From NCBI RefSeq assembly GCF_900141715.1, contig NZ_FQYK01000003.1, positions 351,847-415,846 of the forward strand: a stretch of 64,000 nt of DNA. The letters are read 5' to 3'. Shown piece after piece: positions 24,863-32,843 of this stretch. Every line of letters begins with the position of its first letter. Positions within the stretch are counted from its first letter, which is position 1. The DNA is from Algibacter luteus (GTDB taxonomy: Bacteria > Bacteroidota > Bacteroidia > Flavobacteriales > Flavobacteriaceae). Below the pieces are notes generated by a model. The model ran no database searches, was not told the origin of the DNA, and worked only from the letters and a program-made list of their open reading frames with translations. The position numbers and the translations under genes are program-made.

Positions 24863-25714
24863 TTAATCAGGTGGATTTGCTGTTACATTTGATTTTACAT
24901 GCACATCCATTTGCGGGAATGGGATAGTGATATTGTGTTCAGCAAATTTCTGACTTATCTTTCGGCGTATATCGCTTTTCACCTTACTTATTCGAAATAT
25001 ATTTTGACTAAAAAACAAGACCTGAAAATCTAATGAGGAATTTCCAAAATTAACTAATCGGGCTTCAGTGGATTCTCGCCCAGATATATCTGGATGTTCA
25101 AATGCGCATTCTTCCAGAATTTTTATAACCAAGTCTATATCGCAACCGTAAGCAACGCCTACATCAATTCTAAAGCGTGTTTTCATGGTTTGATGGCTCC
25201 AGTTTATAACCTTATTAGTTGTAATTAATGAATTGGGAATTATAATGGAAACATCATCGGTATTTAACGCCTTTGATGTTCGTAAACCGATAGATTGAAT
25301 CTTAACAATATCCCCATCGATATCTAAAACATCATCTATTTTTATGGATTGTTCTGAAAGTAAAATGATACCTGAAATAATATCGTTAAAGGTTTGTTGT
25401 AAGCCTAACCCGATACCAACTAATAATGCTGCAGAACCAGCCAAAAGCACGGTCACTTTAACCCCAATAGTTTCGAGCATAAGCCCAATGGCAATGACCC
25501 AAATTACGTATTTAATAATTTGAAATAAGGCATAAACACTACCTCGTTGCAAATTTCTAAATCGACGTTTACGAAATAGCGCTTTTTTTATTAACCAGAG
25601 CGTTAATTTTGTAAAAAGGAAAATTAGTAAAATAACCGCAATAGTATAAACCTGAATCTTATTTTCACCTATGCTAATGAGCTCAATTTCTAAAAACTCC
25701 TTAATTGTTTCCAT
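24863..25714 (-). CDS. MscS-family mechanosensitive channel
   Basis: A 283-residue inner-membrane protein with three hydrophobic segments in the first ~115 residues, followed by the MscS pore helix and beta domain (ALLVGIGLGLQQTFNDIISG, then LLSEQSIKIDDVLDI and NSLITTNKVINWS). Such channels release solutes on hypo-osmotic shock. It is of normal length for a minimal MscS. It is convergent with the BON-LysM gene and stands alone. Confidence 0.92.
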   Translation of the reverse strand: METIKEFLEIELISIGENKIQVYTIAVILLIFLFTKLTLWLIKKALFRKRRFRNLQRGSVYALFQIIKYVIWVIAIGLMLETIGVKVTVLLAGSAALLVGIGLGLQQTFNDIISGIILLSEQSIKIDDVLDIDGDIVKIQSIGLRTSKALNTDDVSIIIPNSLITTNKVINWSHQTMKTRFRIDVGVAYGCDIDLVIKILEECAFEHPDISGRESTEARLVNFGNSSLDFQVLFFSQNIFRISKVKSDIRRKISQKFAEHNITIPFPQMDVHVKSNVTANPPD

Positions 25715-25778
25715 GTTTTATTGTATTGCTAAATAAAGTATAGCTAATATAATTTAGTTTTGATGAATTTAGTTTCGA

Positions 25779-26357
25779 TTATCGATAAAAATTCATCTCA
25801 TCTAAATATTCCCAAACGTTTTTTGGAAGCATAGGTTCTACATTTTTACGAGCTTTAATAGCTTTTCGTATAAAAGTTGATGAAAGTTCCATAATTGGCG
25901 CATCAATAGCATGAATTTTTTCGTGACCGTCAAATTGAGATGCTTCAATATTTTTGGTAATTCTTGGGTAAACGTAAATATGATGATTTTCAAGAATTAC
26001 CTGATAGTTTTTCCATTTGTGGAAACTCTTTAAATTATCCTCGCCCATTATTAACGCAAACTCGTGGTCTGGATGTTTATCTTGCAAATAAGCTAAGGTG
26101 TTTACGGTGTAATTTGGCTGTGGTAAGTTAAACTCTATATCGCTTGGTTTTAGTTTCGCGTAATCTTTCGTCGCTAGATAAACCATTTCCAAACGTTGGT
26201 AATTGTCCAGAAGGCTATTTTTCTTTTTAAAAGGGTTATGTGGTGTAACTACAAACCATATTTGGTCTAAATCGCTGTATTCTGCTAAATGGTTTGCAAT
26301 TACCAAATGCCCAATATGAATAGGGTTAAACGAGCCAAAATACAGTCCGATTTTCAT
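25779..26357 (-). CDS. nadD: Nicotinate-nucleotide adenylyltransferase
   Basis: A 192-residue nucleotidyltransferase of NAD synthesis. The cytidylyltransferase-fold motif GSFNPIHIGHL (GxFxPxHxGH) is at residues 8-18, and the second motif SSTFIRKAI (SxTxxR) near residue 160. It lies 9 bp after gmk and probably belongs to the yicC-gmk-nadD operon. Confidence 0.95.
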   Translation of the reverse strand: MKIGLYFGSFNPIHIGHLVIANHLAEYSDLDQIWFVVTPHNPFKKKNSLLDNYQRLEMVYLATKDYAKLKPSDIEFNLPQPNYTVNTLAYLQDKHPDHEFALIMGEDNLKSFHKWKNYQVILENHHIYVYPRITKNIEASQFDGHEKIHAIDAPIMELSSTFIRKAIKARKNVEPMLPKNVWEYLDEMNFYR

Positions 26358-26366
26358 GTTTCCGTT

Positions 26367-26951
26367 TTAAGAATTTATAAAAGCATCCACTTGCTGCTTT
26401 GCTTCTTCAAGGGCTTTTTCTAAATTATCATTTACAATTATGGTATCGAATAAAGGGGCGGTGGCTAATTCTGCAGAAGCTTTTGCAACACGCATATTAA
26501 TTTTGTCTTCACTTTCAGTTTTACGTTTTTTCAAACGTATTTTCAATTCATCAATACTTGGTGGTTTTACAAAAATAGCTAAGGTTTCTTCAGGGAATTT
26601 TCGTTTAATTCGTAAACCTCCGGAAACATCAATATCAAAAATCACGTTTTTACCTAAAGCCCAAATACGTTCTACTTCGGTTTTTAAAGTGCCATAAAAA
26701 TTGTCGCGATACACTTCTTCCCACTCTAAAAATTCATCGTTTTTTATTTTATTTTTAAAGGCTTTCGCTGTAAGAAAATAATAGTCTTTTCCTTCTATTT
26801 CGTTGCCTCGCTTTTCTCTTGAAGTTGCAGAAATTGAGAATTCTAAGTTTAATTCTTCAATACCTAATAGATGCCTGACAATAGTAGTTTTTCCAGAGCC
26901 TGATGGTGCCGAAAATACGATGAGTTTTCCTTGTTTTTTTTGTTCTTTCAC
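26367..26951 (-). CDS. gmk: Guanylate kinase (GTG start)
   Basis: A 194-residue enzyme that phosphorylates GMP to GDP. The P-loop APSGSGKTT is at residues 15-23, followed by the GMP-binding block SATSREKRGNEIEGKDYYF. The start is a GTG at 26951; no in-frame ATG precedes the P-loop. It is translated from the yicC transcript, 53 bp downstream of yicC. Confidence 0.96.
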   Translation of the reverse strand: MKEQKKQGKLIVFSAPSGSGKTTIVRHLLGIEELNLEFSISATSREKRGNEIEGKDYYFLTAKAFKNKIKNDEFLEWEEVYRDNFYGTLKTEVERIWALGKNVIFDIDVSGGLRIKRKFPEETLAIFVKPPSIDELKIRLKKRKTESEDKINMRVAKASAELATAPLFDTIIVNDNLEKALEEAKQQVDAFINS

Positions 26952-27004
26952 TATTAATACTTATCAGTTTTATTGAATACTTACATTTAGTACTAGTATA
27001 TAGA

Positions 27005-27862
27005 TTAGAGTACATTCAATAATTGTTCCTTAATTTTTTCTAACTCATCTTTCATTTGAACCACCAATTGTTGCATTGGTGCATAATTACTTTTAGAGCC
27101 TATGGTATTTATTTCTCTTCCTATTTCTTGACTAATAAAACCTAATTTTTTTCCGTTAGAATCTTCAGAGTTTATCGATTCAGTAAAGTAATTCAAATGG
27201 TTTTTTAAACGTACTTTTTCTTCGGTAATATCAAATTTTTCAATGTAATACACGAGTTCTTGTTCAAACCTGTTTTCATCATATTTTTCTCTTAACTCAT
27301 CTACGCCTTTAAGTAAACGTTCTCTAACCCCTTCAACACGTTCAGGATCCATGGCAATTACTTTTTCAAGTATTTCGTCAATGGCAACAATACGATTGTT
27401 GAAATCTTGCTCTAGCACTTTACCTTCATTTAAACGATAGCTATTTAATTCATCAATTGCGTTATTAATTTCACTTTGAATGGCTTTCCATTCGGTTTCA
27501 TCAATTTCTTCTCTTACGGTATTAAGTGCATCAGGAAAGCGAACAGCCATTTTTAATAAATCCATGTCGTCACCATCAACAACTTGTCTTAATTGTTCAA
27601 TGTATTGCTTTACTGCAGGGGTGTTAATTTGCGAGGACGTATCTTCAGCTGTGGCTTCAACATAAATTGAAAAATCTATTTTTCCACGTACTAATTTATC
27701 AGCAAGAATTTTTCTAATAGCTAATTCTTTTTCACGATAAATGGAAGGCATTCTAGCATTTAAATCTAAATTTTTACTATTTAAAGATTTTAACTCAATG
27801 GTTATTTTCTTTGTTGGTAATTGCAAAACAGATTTCCCATAACCTGTCATTGAATATATCAT
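27005..27862 (-). CDS. yicC: YicC-family endoribonuclease
   Basis: A 285-residue protein with the family N-terminus MIYSMTGYGKS and the C-terminal block NHLNYF...GKKLGFISQEIGREINTIGSKSN (DUF1732). YicC proteins have been characterised as endoribonucleases and often precede gmk, as here. It is cytoplasmic, with central coiled coils. It heads the operon, with its own -7 box at 27883. Confidence 0.93.
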   Translation of the reverse strand: MIYSMTGYGKSVLQLPTKKITIELKSLNSKNLDLNARMPSIYREKELAIRKILADKLVRGKIDFSIYVEATAEDTSSQINTPAVKQYIEQLRQVVDGDDMDLLKMAVRFPDALNTVREEIDETEWKAIQSEINNAIDELNSYRLNEGKVLEQDFNNRIVAIDEILEKVIAMDPERVEGVRERLLKGVDELREKYDENRFEQELVYYIEKFDITEEKVRLKNHLNYFTESINSEDSNGKKLGFISQEIGREINTIGSKSNYAPMQQLVVQMKDELEKIKEQLLNVL

Positions 27863-27882
27863 AAATGTGTGTATTAAGTTCG

Positions 27883-27890
27883 CAAAGGTA
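27883..27890 (-). promoter_or_regulatory. -7 box of the yicC-gmk-nadD operon
   Basis: The minus strand reads TACCTTTG, a perfect TAnnTTTG match 20 bp before the yicC ATG. Confidence 0.5.
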
Positions 27891-28009
27891 GTTAAAACTG
27901 TAAGAAACTTAAGTGTTTAACTGTTGCTAAAAATAACATTTTAAACTCAAAAATTGGATTTTAAAACAGGTAATTCTTTAGAATCCATTAAAAGAAGATG
28001 AATTAAAAT

Positions 28010-28041
28010 AAAAGGCTTAAACGAATTTGTTTAAGCCTTTT
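28010..28041 (-). terminator. Displaced tRNA-Leu terminator left of the integrated element
   Basis: AAAAGGCTTAAAC and GTTTAAGCCTTTT form a perfect 13-bp stem with loop GAATTT; on the minus strand it is followed by TTTTATTTTAATTC. No minus-strand gene now lies directly upstream of it. It abuts the copy of the tRNA 3' end at 28041, so before integration it would have terminated tRNA-Leu. Confidence 0.75.
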
Positions 28042-28055
28042 GTACTCAAGGTGGG
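28041..28055. repeat. attL core (15-bp copy of the tRNA-Leu 3' end)
   Basis: TGTACTCAAGGTGGG is identical to 32913-32927. There it forms the 3' strand of the acceptor stem, the discriminator base and part of the T stem of tRNA-Leu. The flanking bases differ on both sides, so this defines the direct repeat of the element. Confidence 0.88.
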
Positions 28056-28154
28056 TACATAACTATGAAAACTAAGGAAAACAAAAATCAATAAAAATCA
28101 ATAAAATCAATACTTTATAAGGAAAAACCTCATCTTTATTTTCTTTTAATTTCC

Positions 28155-28162
28155 TATATTTG
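28155..28162 (+). promoter_or_regulatory. -7 box of the integrase gene
   Basis: TATATTTG is a perfect -7 match. Transcription would start near 28167, immediately before the paired GCTAC boxes at 28174-28189, so a protein binding those boxes could also control the integrase. Confidence 0.5.
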
Positions 28163-28172
28163 TTTTTATAAT

Positions 28173-28191
28173 CGCTACTATAGCGCTACTG
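28173..28191 (+). promoter_or_regulatory. Left paired GCTAC boxes (candidate arm-type or operator site)
   Basis: CGCTACTATAGCGCTACTG contains two GCTAC boxes whose first bases are 11 bp apart (28174 and 28185). The second box lies in a near-palindrome ATAGCGCTAC. A matching pair lies at the other end of the element (32844-32865) with the same 11-bp spacing. One helical turn between boxes fits tandem binding on one face of the DNA. Confidence 0.55.
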
Positions 28192-28208
28192 AAAATAATG
28201 ATGTTCTA

Positions 28209-29261
28209 ATGGGTGTTAAATTAAAAGAGAGAATACTGGCTAAGGGTGTTAAAAGGTATTACTTAGTTATTTGGAATAATGGCAATAGAAGCTATGAATG
28301 GTTACATACAGTAGAAAAAGGAGATGATAAAAGGCAGAAGAAGAAGCTGGCAGAAAATATAAGAGCACAAAGAGCGCTAGAGATTGAAAGTGAAGGAACT
28401 AATTTTGTACCTAAACACAAAAAGAAGATAACAATTTCACAGTACTTTGATTACTATATAAAAAACTACAAACAAAAGGATATTAGAACTATTGAAGGTG
28501 CTCTCAATAAATTTCAAGAATATCTTAAAAAGCCTAAACTAGCATTTAGCAGTCTTACTAAACTTCAAATAGAGAAATTTAAGCACTATTTGGTCCATGA
28601 ATCTGGATTAAATGGAGAAACACCTTATAGCTATTGGAGAAGGTTTAAAAAGGTTTTAATTCATGCTGAAAAGGAAGGTTATATAAGTGAATCAGTATAT
28701 AAACACATAAGGTGGGAATCCAAAAATAAAAAGGCTGAAACTACTCTCACAAAACAAGTTTTAACAGAAGAAGAAATTACCAAATTAAAAGATACTAGAT
28801 GTGGCAATAATGAAGTAAAAAGGGCTTTCTTATTTGCTTGTTACACTGGTTTAGGTTATGCTGAATTCAAAAAGCTTACATGGAAAAATATTGTAAATAA
28901 AAAATTAATCATTGATAGGGCTAAAACCAATAGTGAGATAAATATAAAACTTAGTAATTCAGCACTTCATATATTGGGTGAAAGAAAAAAAGGTTTGATA
29001 TTTGACTTAAAGCATGAAGGAAAGTTTTTAAGTGATACTGCAATAAATAAGAATTTAAGAAATTGGGTAGGTATTGCTGAAATTGAAAAGGATATTACTT
29101 TTTATTGTGGAAGACATACTTTTGCTGTACGGTTATTGATGAATGGCGCTAATTTAAAGACAGTTTCAGATGCTTTAGGACATAAGACATCAGCACATAC
29201 AATAAAATACTTAAACCATGTTAATAGCCTTAAAGATGATGCTACTTTTAACTTAGATTAA
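28209..29261 (+). CDS. Tyrosine recombinase (integrase), Bacteroidota type lacking Arg I
   Basis: A 350-residue phage-type integrase: N-terminal arm-binding region, SAM-like core-binding domain (~75-165) and catalytic domain (~185-350). The nucleophile is Tyr334 in HTIKYLNHV; the ALGH motif gives His325, and Arg302 lies in CGRHTFA. The first catalytic arginine is replaced by glycine (TGLGYAEF, Gly216), and the His of HxxR by Tyr299. Loss of Arg I is also known in IntDOT of the Bacteroides element CTnDOT, so the enzyme may well be active. The gene lies next to attL and reads into the element. It probably recombines the tRNA-Leu attachment site. Confidence 0.93.
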   Translation: MGVKLKERILAKGVKRYYLVIWNNGNRSYEWLHTVEKGDDKRQKKKLAENIRAQRALEIESEGTNFVPKHKKKITISQYFDYYIKNYKQKDIRTIEGALNKFQEYLKKPKLAFSSLTKLQIEKFKHYLVHESGLNGETPYSYWRRFKKVLIHAEKEGYISESVYKHIRWESKNKKAETTLTKQVLTEEEITKLKDTRCGNNEVKRAFLFACYTGLGYAEFKKLTWKNIVNKKLIIDRAKTNSEINIKLSNSALHILGERKKGLIFDLKHEGKFLSDTAINKNLRNWVGIAEIEKDITFYCGRHTFAVRLLMNGANLKTVSDALGHKTSAHTIKYLNHVNSLKDDATFNLD

Positions 29262-29269
29262 TTAATGTT

Positions 29270-30010
29270 ATGAATTATGCAGAAATAGTATATGATGCCT
29301 TTGATTTGCAAAATAGGTTAGATAAATACTTTTTAGATAAAAGTCAAGAAGCAGAGCAAAAATATTATTCAAAAATTCAATTCTTTGATGGGTGTTTAAG
29401 AGTGGTTAAAAAGTTACAGGTAATTGTTAACCTCGATGCTTTGCAAAAAGAGGAAGATTTATTTTTGTTATTAAAAAAAGAAGAAAAACTAATTAAGAAA
29501 AACTCATATATTCCTGAATTCATGCAGCCTGTTAGCCTTGAATTACAAGACTTAGCAAGAAGGCTTAAGGCAAAAAGTGTATCTGAAACCATATCTATTA
29601 ATTCTTTAGAGAAGATTAATGAATCACTTTTAAAAACAAAAAAAATATGTAATGAATTAATTAATGATATTGGAGACTTAAAAATTAGTGAAGTAAAGAA
29701 GCAATTACTCAAAAGGTACATTTGGGATAATAGACATTCAGACTTTATTAAAACTAATGAAAGCTTTGTAAAATATTGGAATGATAATAAACAAACAAAC
29801 AAAGACCTCATATATTATCTTCATTATCTTTTAAATAAAGAATTTTTCAGAAAGGTTGTAGATGGAAAAGCCTTTAAAGCTACTTATGGTAAAGACTTTT
29901 TATCACTCTATTTCTATGGGGATAAATTAGCCTTATCGGAAGCCAAAAAACAATATTATAAAAATCTCACTGTAAAAAACAATCATTTATACACCATTCT
30001 TGCCATTTAA
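29270..30010 (+). CDS. Unknown element protein, 246 residues
   Basis: A soluble, mainly helical, Lys- and Leu-rich protein that starts 8 bp after the integrase stop and is probably co-transcribed with it. I recognise no domain. The middle (about residues 100-160) looks like a coiled coil, and the last third is rich in aromatic residues (LSLYFYGDK). There is no Cys cluster, HTH or membrane segment. Small integrated elements often carry such integrase-linked genes of unknown use. Nothing in the sequence decides between structural, regulatory and defence roles. Confidence 0.65.
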   Translation: MNYAEIVYDAFDLQNRLDKYFLDKSQEAEQKYYSKIQFFDGCLRVVKKLQVIVNLDALQKEEDLFLLLKKEEKLIKKNSYIPEFMQPVSLELQDLARRLKAKSVSETISINSLEKINESLLKTKKICNELINDIGDLKISEVKKQLLKRYIWDNRHSDFIKTNESFVKYWNDNKQTNKDLIYYLHYLLNKEFFRKVVDGKAFKATYGKDFLSLYFYGDKLALSEAKKQYYKNLTVKNNHLYTILAI

Positions 30011-30047
30011 TACTCTCATTAATACACCTTTTTTTGGCTAACTATAT

Positions 30048-30071
30048 GTGTTTCAGTTTATTGAAATACAC
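30048..30071. promoter_or_regulatory. Imperfect inverted repeat, candidate operator
   Basis: GTGTTTCA (30048-30055) and TGAAATACAC (30062-30071) are inverted apart from a two-base bulge. They overlap the upstream edge of the promoter for the HTH gene, a usual place for an autorepressor. Confidence 0.35.
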
Positions 30072-30072
30072 T

Positions 30073-30106
30073 TTTGTCTTATAGTTTCCTTTGTTATCTA
30101 CCTTTG
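30073..30106 (+). promoter_or_regulatory. Promoter of the HTH-replication gene block
   Basis: TTTG (30073-30076) and TACCTTTG (30099-30106) are separated by 22 bp, matching Bacteroidota -33/-7 boxes. It would drive the genes from 30169 onwards separately from the integrase. Confidence 0.55.
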
Positions 30107-30168
30107 TTTTGATATCAAATAAGAGATAAGCTTATCCATTATTATTAATCCATTAAAAAGATAATAAA

Positions 30169-30411
30169 ATGGAAAAAACAATTTTAAATTTAATTCAAGC
30201 ATCAAATTTCACAGGCTATAGTAAAAGTCATTTATACAAACTTACACACTATAAAAAAATAAGGCATTATAAGCCTAATGGCAAGAATATTTTCTTTCTG
30301 AAAGAAGACTTAGAAAACTTCTTATTGCAAGGCAAAAAAGAAGCAGTTCCTACAGAAGATATAGAAGCACTTGCTGCAAATTATTTACTAACTAAAAACT
30401 CAAGTAAATGA
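30169..30411 (+). CDS. Helix-turn-helix (AlpA/excisionase-like) protein
   Basis: An 80-residue protein with a winged HTH of the MerR-like 'helix-turn-helix domain 17' type: NLIQASNFTGYSKSHLYKLT, then KKIRHYKPNGKNIFFLKEDL, in which the last part is the wing that normally carries a FxxxDL motif. Such proteins in integrated elements act as excisionases or as AlpA-like activators. It lies behind its own promoter and overlaps the next gene by four bases (ATGA). It could bind the paired GCTAC boxes near the ends, or the inverted repeat at 30048. Confidence 0.8.
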   Translation: MEKTILNLIQASNFTGYSKSHLYKLTHYKKIRHYKPNGKNIFFLKEDLENFLLQGKKEAVPTEDIEALAANYLLTKNSSK

Positions 30412-30938
30412 TAGCAGCATATTATAACTTAAAGGTGCTTTCAGATGATTTAAAAGCAGCCAATAAAATTAAAGTAGGTGCTAAAATACCTAGATATGAT
30501 TGTACAGATTTTTCTGGTAATTATGAAGGAGTAGAGCCTTTTATTAATCCTAAAGGGATGTTCAAGCTTTCTTTAATGGAATGTAAGGAATTTGTAAAGA
30601 CAGATAAAAGAAGGATGGCAGAATTTGCCCTTATAGGTGGTAAAAACTTAAACTTTAGCAGCTTATTTACTGAAGATGGAAGCAACATTTATTATGGTTA
30701 TCCTAATGGTAAGCCTTTCTTAAAAGATGGAAGGAAAAATCCTTTATTTCAGTATAGAAATGATTTGTATCTATTTGTAATTGATAAGGACTTTACACAA
30801 ATTGAAATCCTGGTTTTACCTAATCAAAAAGGTTATGCTTTAGAATTAGCACAATCCTTTACAGATGGTGATTTTGAAGAAGATTTTAATAAACTTAAAA
30901 GCAATGCTAAAACCTTCTTTTTTTATGGGTGTTTATAG
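30408..30938 (+). CDS. Unknown element protein, 176 residues
   Basis: The ATGA overlap with the HTH gene implies translational coupling. The protein is soluble and beta-rich, with many aromatic residues (GSNIYYGYPNGKPF, RNDLYLFVID) and an acidic C-terminal region. I recognise no family. Its position immediately before the replication initiator gene suggests a role in replication or copy control, which is inference only. Confidence 0.65.
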   Translation: MIAAYYNLKVLSDDLKAANKIKVGAKIPRYDCTDFSGNYEGVEPFINPKGMFKLSLMECKEFVKTDKRRMAEFALIGGKNLNFSSLFTEDGSNIYYGYPNGKPFLKDGRKNPLFQYRNDLYLFVIDKDFTQIEILVLPNQKGYALELAQSFTDGDFEEDFNKLKSNAKTFFFYGCL

Positions 30939-30970
30939 TAAGTGGTATTTAAGGACAAAAATTGTCTTCT

Positions 30971-31885
30971 ATGTATGATAATGTAGGTTTGTGGATGCCT
31001 TCAGATAGGATTAATTGGAGTGGGTATAAAGATACTATACCCGCTCTTTTATCCAATATAACTTATACTGAAAAACAGAATGGTAATTGGTGGATAAATG
31101 GAAGTTTAGAAAATCTAAAAATTGCTGTAGGTGAAGCTGGTATTTCAATTATTGGAAGTCCTAATAAATATGTACATGGTTATAATTTTGCAGCACTTAC
31201 AAGGCAAGAGTTTCAGCATGGCATTGAAAAAATAAGTGATACCTTTAGTATTGATATTAAAAAGGCTAATACTTCAAAAATTGATATTGCACATAACTTT
31301 TGTATGCAGGAAGAAGTAAAACATTACTATCATTATTTAGGTATTTGCAAATACTATAAAAGACTAGCTTATGAGAATAGTCTATACTACAGTAACAAGC
31401 AAAGAACAATAGTTTTTTATGATAAAGTTAAGGAGGGAAAAAAGAATGGTGAAACAATACCTTTAGCTTGGTTAAATAAGAACATACTTAGATATGAATT
31501 TAGATTAAAAGGAAGGATTTTAAAACAGTTGAACCGATCCAATTTATATGCTGAAGATTTATATAAGGATGAGTTTTATATTCAGATTATAGATAGATGG
31601 ATTTTAGAATACCAAAACATAACAAAAAATAAGATTATGAATCCAAACAAAGAAACCTTAACAAACAAGGAAGCAAAGGATTATTTATTAAGTGCTTTAG
31701 TGGCTGAATTTGGGCAGAATAAGGTGCTTTCTATTGTAGATGGATGGAATAGTAGATTTACAACAAATAAGGAAGCACAACGCTTTAGAAAGTCTTTAAA
31801 TAGTCTAAGTGGCTTAACATTAGAAAGTGATTTGATACAGGAATTAGATACTAAGATTAATAGAGTAAAAGACTATTATAGATGA
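30971..31885 (+). CDS. Putative rolling-circle replication initiator (phage gene II/X or Rep_trans-like)
   Basis: A 304-residue protein from the ATG at 30971; a TTG nine bases earlier is an alternative. The start MYDNVGLWMP and the later blocks KQRTIVFYDKVKEG and NILRYEFRLKGRILKQL match the pattern 'YDK.xE ... LRxExRLK' of filamentous-phage gene II/X and Rep_trans initiators. These nick one strand through a tyrosine and start rolling-circle replication. Tyrosines around residues 112-130 (EVKHYYHYLGICKYYKRLAY) could supply the nucleophile. The last ~90 residues are a helical tail. The family assignment rests on pattern recognition alone. Confidence 0.6.
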   Translation: MYDNVGLWMPSDRINWSGYKDTIPALLSNITYTEKQNGNWWINGSLENLKIAVGEAGISIIGSPNKYVHGYNFAALTRQEFQHGIEKISDTFSIDIKKANTSKIDIAHNFCMQEEVKHYYHYLGICKYYKRLAYENSLYYSNKQRTIVFYDKVKEGKKNGETIPLAWLNKNILRYEFRLKGRILKQLNRSNLYAEDLYKDEFYIQIIDRWILEYQNITKNKIMNPNKETLTNKEAKDYLLSALVAEFGQNKVLSIVDGWNSRFTTNKEAQRFRKSLNSLSGLTLESDLIQELDTKINRVKDYYR

Positions 31886-31911
31886 TTAATTAATTAATAC
31901 AAAATTAAATT

Positions 31912-32259
31912 ATGGATGGTAGAAAAAATAATGGAGGGCATAGCACAAAGGGATATGCAGGAAGGAAACCAAAAGAAGATGAAAATAGAATAAGGGGTTT
32001 ATCTATTAATGCATTAGAAACAATTTATGGAAGTGAGGAAGCAGCCTTTGAGCATATTGCAGAACAGGCAAAAGATAGCTTTCCACATTTAAAGCTTCTT
32101 ATTGAATATGCTTATGGTAAGCCAAAAGAAACTAAGAATATAAATACACAGGTTGAGCAACCTCTTTTTGTTGAAGATGAATTTCCTTATGATAAATTAT
32201 CTACTGAAGCCTTAAAAGAGATAGCAGATATTTATAATGAAATTGAAAGAAGCAATTAG
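31912..32259 (+). CDS. Small-terminase-like DNA-binding protein
   Basis: A 115-residue soluble protein. It begins with a glycine-rich basic stretch ending in GYAGRKPKED, continues with a helical core (AAFEHIAEQAKDSFPHLKLLIEYAYGKPKE) and ends in an acidic tail after EQPLFVED. In Bacteroidota phages the same order (GAGRKPK..., xYGKPKE, EQPLF) marks proteins annotated as terminase small subunits or as packaging-linked. If correct, this would let the element redirect a helper phage's packaging, as TerS does in phage-inducible islands. No large terminase gene is present. The match is weak enough that a plain DNA-binding protein is also possible. Confidence 0.5.
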   Translation: MDGRKNNGGHSTKGYAGRKPKEDENRIRGLSINALETIYGSEEAAFEHIAEQAKDSFPHLKLLIEYAYGKPKETKNINTQVEQPLFVEDEFPYDKLSTEALKEIADIYNEIERSN

Positions 32260-32277
32260 TTTTTCTTAAATTTATGA

Positions 32278-32838
32278 ATGGGAAAAAAGTACTCACTAGA
32301 TACATTACAAAAGTTTTTGGATAAATATAAGTGTTTTGAAGAGCTTGGATTTAATGAGTTTCATATAAATGTATACTATTTAGAGTGGCAAGGTAATAAG
32401 GGCAACATTATTTTTAATGATTTTTTGTGGTCATTATTCAATAAGGCTATAGATTTGAATGGTGATTATTTTAGTAGTACAGGTGATGAGTATGGTTTTT
32501 ATTTTAATAATTACTTGATTTACTCAAATATGGCTAGGTTTAGAAGTGAGGAAGGAGCAAACAAGAAAGTTATAAATAAATTCATTAAACTTGCTCAAGA
32601 TGCAAGCTATCAAAGAGATGTTTGTAATCTTAATGAGAATTTAGAATATCAAGTAGTTATTATTAGTGGTGGATGTTGTGGTTATTGTGATTCCTTAAAT
32701 AATACAAAATATGATTTAGATTATTACAATAGAAAGCCTAGATTAGATGTTACAAAATGCACCAGAGAAACAGGGTGTAATTGTTGTACTTCAATAATTG
32801 TAAAAAGGGATAAAAATGGTAGAATAATGAGAAAATAG
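32278..32838 (+). CDS. Cys-rich unknown element protein, 186 residues
   Basis: The last gene of the element. The first ~120 residues are aromatic and acidic without a recognisable motif. The C-terminal ~65 residues carry nine cysteines in two groups, GGCCGYCDS and KCTRETGCNCC, followed by a basic end. Their spacing resembles a treble-clef or rubredoxin-like knuckle, so metal binding is plausible. Location at the distal end of an integrated element is where satellites and prophages often keep cargo, for example anti-phage genes, but no defence motif is visible. The start is the ATG at 32278. Confidence 0.65.
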   Translation: MGKKYSLDTLQKFLDKYKCFEELGFNEFHINVYYLEWQGNKGNIIFNDFLWSLFNKAIDLNGDYFSSTGDEYGFYFNNYLIYSNMARFRSEEGANKKVINKFIKLAQDASYQRDVCNLNENLEYQVVIISGGCCGYCDSLNNTKYDLDYYNRKPRLDVTKCTRETGCNCCTSIIVKRDKNGRIMRK

Positions 32839-32843
32839 TCACT

